Source: Tupaia tana
Lineage: Eukaryota > Chordata > Mammalia > Scandentia > Tupaiidae
Direction of reading: 5' to 3'
NCBI GenBank assembly: GCA_026018925.1
Contig: JAKSZU010000006.1
Span: 192,769,449 to 192,833,448, forward strand
DNA: 64,000 nucleotides
The notes under the pieces are model-generated. The model was not told the origin of the DNA and ran no database searches. It worked only from the letters and a program-made list of their open reading frames with translations. The position numbers and the translations under genes were made by a program. Below are positions 62,819 through 64,000 of this stretch, piece by piece (the first letter of the stretch is position 1; every line of letters begins with the position of its first letter).

Positions 62819-63423
62819 ATTTTCTCACCTCCTGGAACTTACTGGCTCCTTTCTCCTGCCTCTTCTGCAGATCATTGTCTCTCTTCTCATCCATCTCTGT
62901 CAGCTTTGTAACTATGAATATTCTAAATTCTTTATCTGACATTTCCGTGAGTTTCATTGTACTAAGGATGAAGAAGAGTTATTTTTTTCCTTAGAATACA
63001 GGTATTTTCTTGCTTTCCCACATTTCTTGTGACCCTGCAGTGATTTCTGGTCATCTGATGGATTGCGTGTTTCTTCCTAATTCTAGAAGTTCAATCTGAG
63101 AGTTCAGAGGCACGCAGGAGGAGGTGATCTGCAATTTCTCTTTCATTCTGGTTCTTACTCTTTGTGTATCAGATTCAGTGGGAATTGAGGAATATTCGGA
63201 CCCTAATCATATTCAGATGTTTGGATACTGTTCACTTGGACCTATTTAGACACTCAGTGCATGGAGGCTGAACAGCCAAGGAATAAAGATATAGATAAAA
63301 GGAAAATAGTTATAAAAAAGGAAAGAAGAAGAAAAAAATAAAATAAAAAAGAAGAAAAAATTATTTAAAAAACTTTATAGTTTAATTTTAAAAAGCAAAA
63401 AATGAAGACTGCTTGGCAGGCAT

Positions 63424-63760
63424 CAGTAGCCATCTCAGGATGGGCCTGGGTTTGTGCCTTTCCTAAATGGGTTGGGGAAAGGTACAGATTAGCACAATAA
63501 AGGAGAGGCTTAAGAACCCAGAGAATACTTTACCTTAAAAAAAAAAAAGAATTTAAAGACACAGGGACATACAGAGACACAGAGAGACAGAGAGATGGAG
63601 AGAAGGATACAGAGGTAGCCCTACCACTAGAAATGAATCTGGAGGGAGAGTCTCAGGAGTACATCTTCATTTTCAGACAATGAAAGCAATATTTCACAGC
63701 TCAAGTTCAGTAGCCATCTCAGTATGGCCTGGGTTTGTGCCTTTCCTAAATGATGTGGGG
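63424..63760 (-). repeat. Internal repeat in HAL1-like 5' UTR
   Basis: 'cagtagccatctcaggatgg...gtttgtgcctttcctaaatgg' at 63424 recurs at 63708 with few differences, an offset of 284 bp. Confidence 0.85.
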
Positions 63761-63784
63761 TAAAATGTGTTTTTACTCAAGCTC

Positions 63785-64000
63785 ACTGTGACAGTTAATT
63801 TTGGGTGTCAACATTAAAGGAAGCCTGGAAAGCCAGTGAAATATCATTTCTAAGTGTGTCTGTCAGAGTGCTGCCAAATAAGATTGACCTGTGTGTGAGG
63901 CAGTGGGATGAGAAAGGAAGACCCACCTTTACTGTGGGTGAGCACCAGTCAAGTGATTGAGAGCATGGGGAGGGCAGAGAAAGTAGGGTTCTGTTTCCCC
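63785..64000 (+). other. Unassigned ancient interspersed repeat
   Basis: 'gacagttaattttgggtgtcaac', 'ctaagtgtgtctgtcagagtgctgcc', 'gtgggtgagcaccagtcaagtg' belong to a common ancient mammalian repeat whose name I cannot give. It is cut by the window end. Confidence 0.5.

Larger units (their letters stand above)
60935..63770 (-). mobile_element. HAL1-like element 2 (L1-derived, ORF1 only)
   Basis: Minus strand, homologous along its length to 38011-40858. It has a 3' UTR (60935-61090), ORF1 remnants including a C-terminal part (61499-61690) and an N-terminal MSDKEFRIF segment near 62935, and a 5' UTR with internal repeats up to about 63770. No ORF2 separates ORF1 from the 3' UTR, and the joining segment ('aaagccaggaaacaggttaggattc') matches element 1. 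Frameshifts and a SINE pair destroy coding. The edges are less certain because no TSD was found. Confidence 0.75.

Overview
This is a gene-poor, AT-rich stretch of a placental mammal genome. I find no functional spliced gene, no structural RNA gene and no CRISPR array. It is a dense mosaic of retrotransposons. The evidence for a placental mammal is L1 and L1-derived HAL1-like elements, ERVL-MaLR LTRs, MIR, L2 and MER5A fossils, and two processed retrocopies of mammalian mRNAs (RPL27A and PKM). About 60 copies of a tRNA-headed SINE with a CT-rich 3' part dominate the window. The SINE most resembles the CYN-type tRNA SINEs reported from colugos (Dermoptera). That lineage call is an inference from memory; no search was run.

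SINE families as seen here. (1) tSINE-L, about 250 bp: tRNA-like head with Pol III A and B boxes, a body containing a C-tract/G-tract palindrome, CT-rich sequence, and an A-rich tail. It has two subfamilies with linked differences, called here type A (B box GTTCGAGTC, 'cttaaactcac') and type C (B box GTTCGCGTC, 'cttaaaactcac' or 'cttacaactcac'). (2) tSINE-S, about 180 bp: the same head fused directly to a (CT)n stretch and an (AAT)-rich tail. (3) tSINE-C: older copies with a related but distinct body. (4) One apparent composite of a tRNA-like head and a 7SL/Alu-like body at 51955-52165.

Layout. 1-4.7 kb: SINEs, a MaLR LTR plus internal region, and inside it an RPL27A retrocopy with an open reading frame. 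4.7-6.1 kb: a 5'-inverted (twin-primed) L1. 6.9-7.5 kb: a 123-bp direct repeat. 7.5-13.6 kb: L1 and MaLR remnants. 13.6-20.8 kb: SINEs in otherwise unrecognised sequence. 20.9-23.3 kb: a decayed PKM2-type retropseudogene split by a SINE. 29.2-29.7 kb: a solo LTR with a 6-bp target-site duplication (TSD) and a duplicated U3 segment. 33.4-34.3 kb: a mariner-like MITE split by three SINEs. 37.9-41.0 kb: a SINE split by a complete HAL1-like element that itself holds a SINE. 41.4-42.4 and 47.2-47.6 kb: L1 fragments. 50.1 kb: a MaLR LTR. 60.9-63.8 kb: a second HAL1-like element carrying a SINE inside a SINE.

The nesting gives a relative chronology: MIR, L2 and MER5A first, then MaLR and the mariner-like MITEs, then L1/HAL1 and tSINE-C/S, then tSINE-L type A and type C. 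Autonomous L1s would have supplied the reverse transcriptase for the SINEs, the HAL1-like elements and both retrocopies. Coordinates of repeat edges are approximate (about 5-20 bp) unless a TSD is stated.
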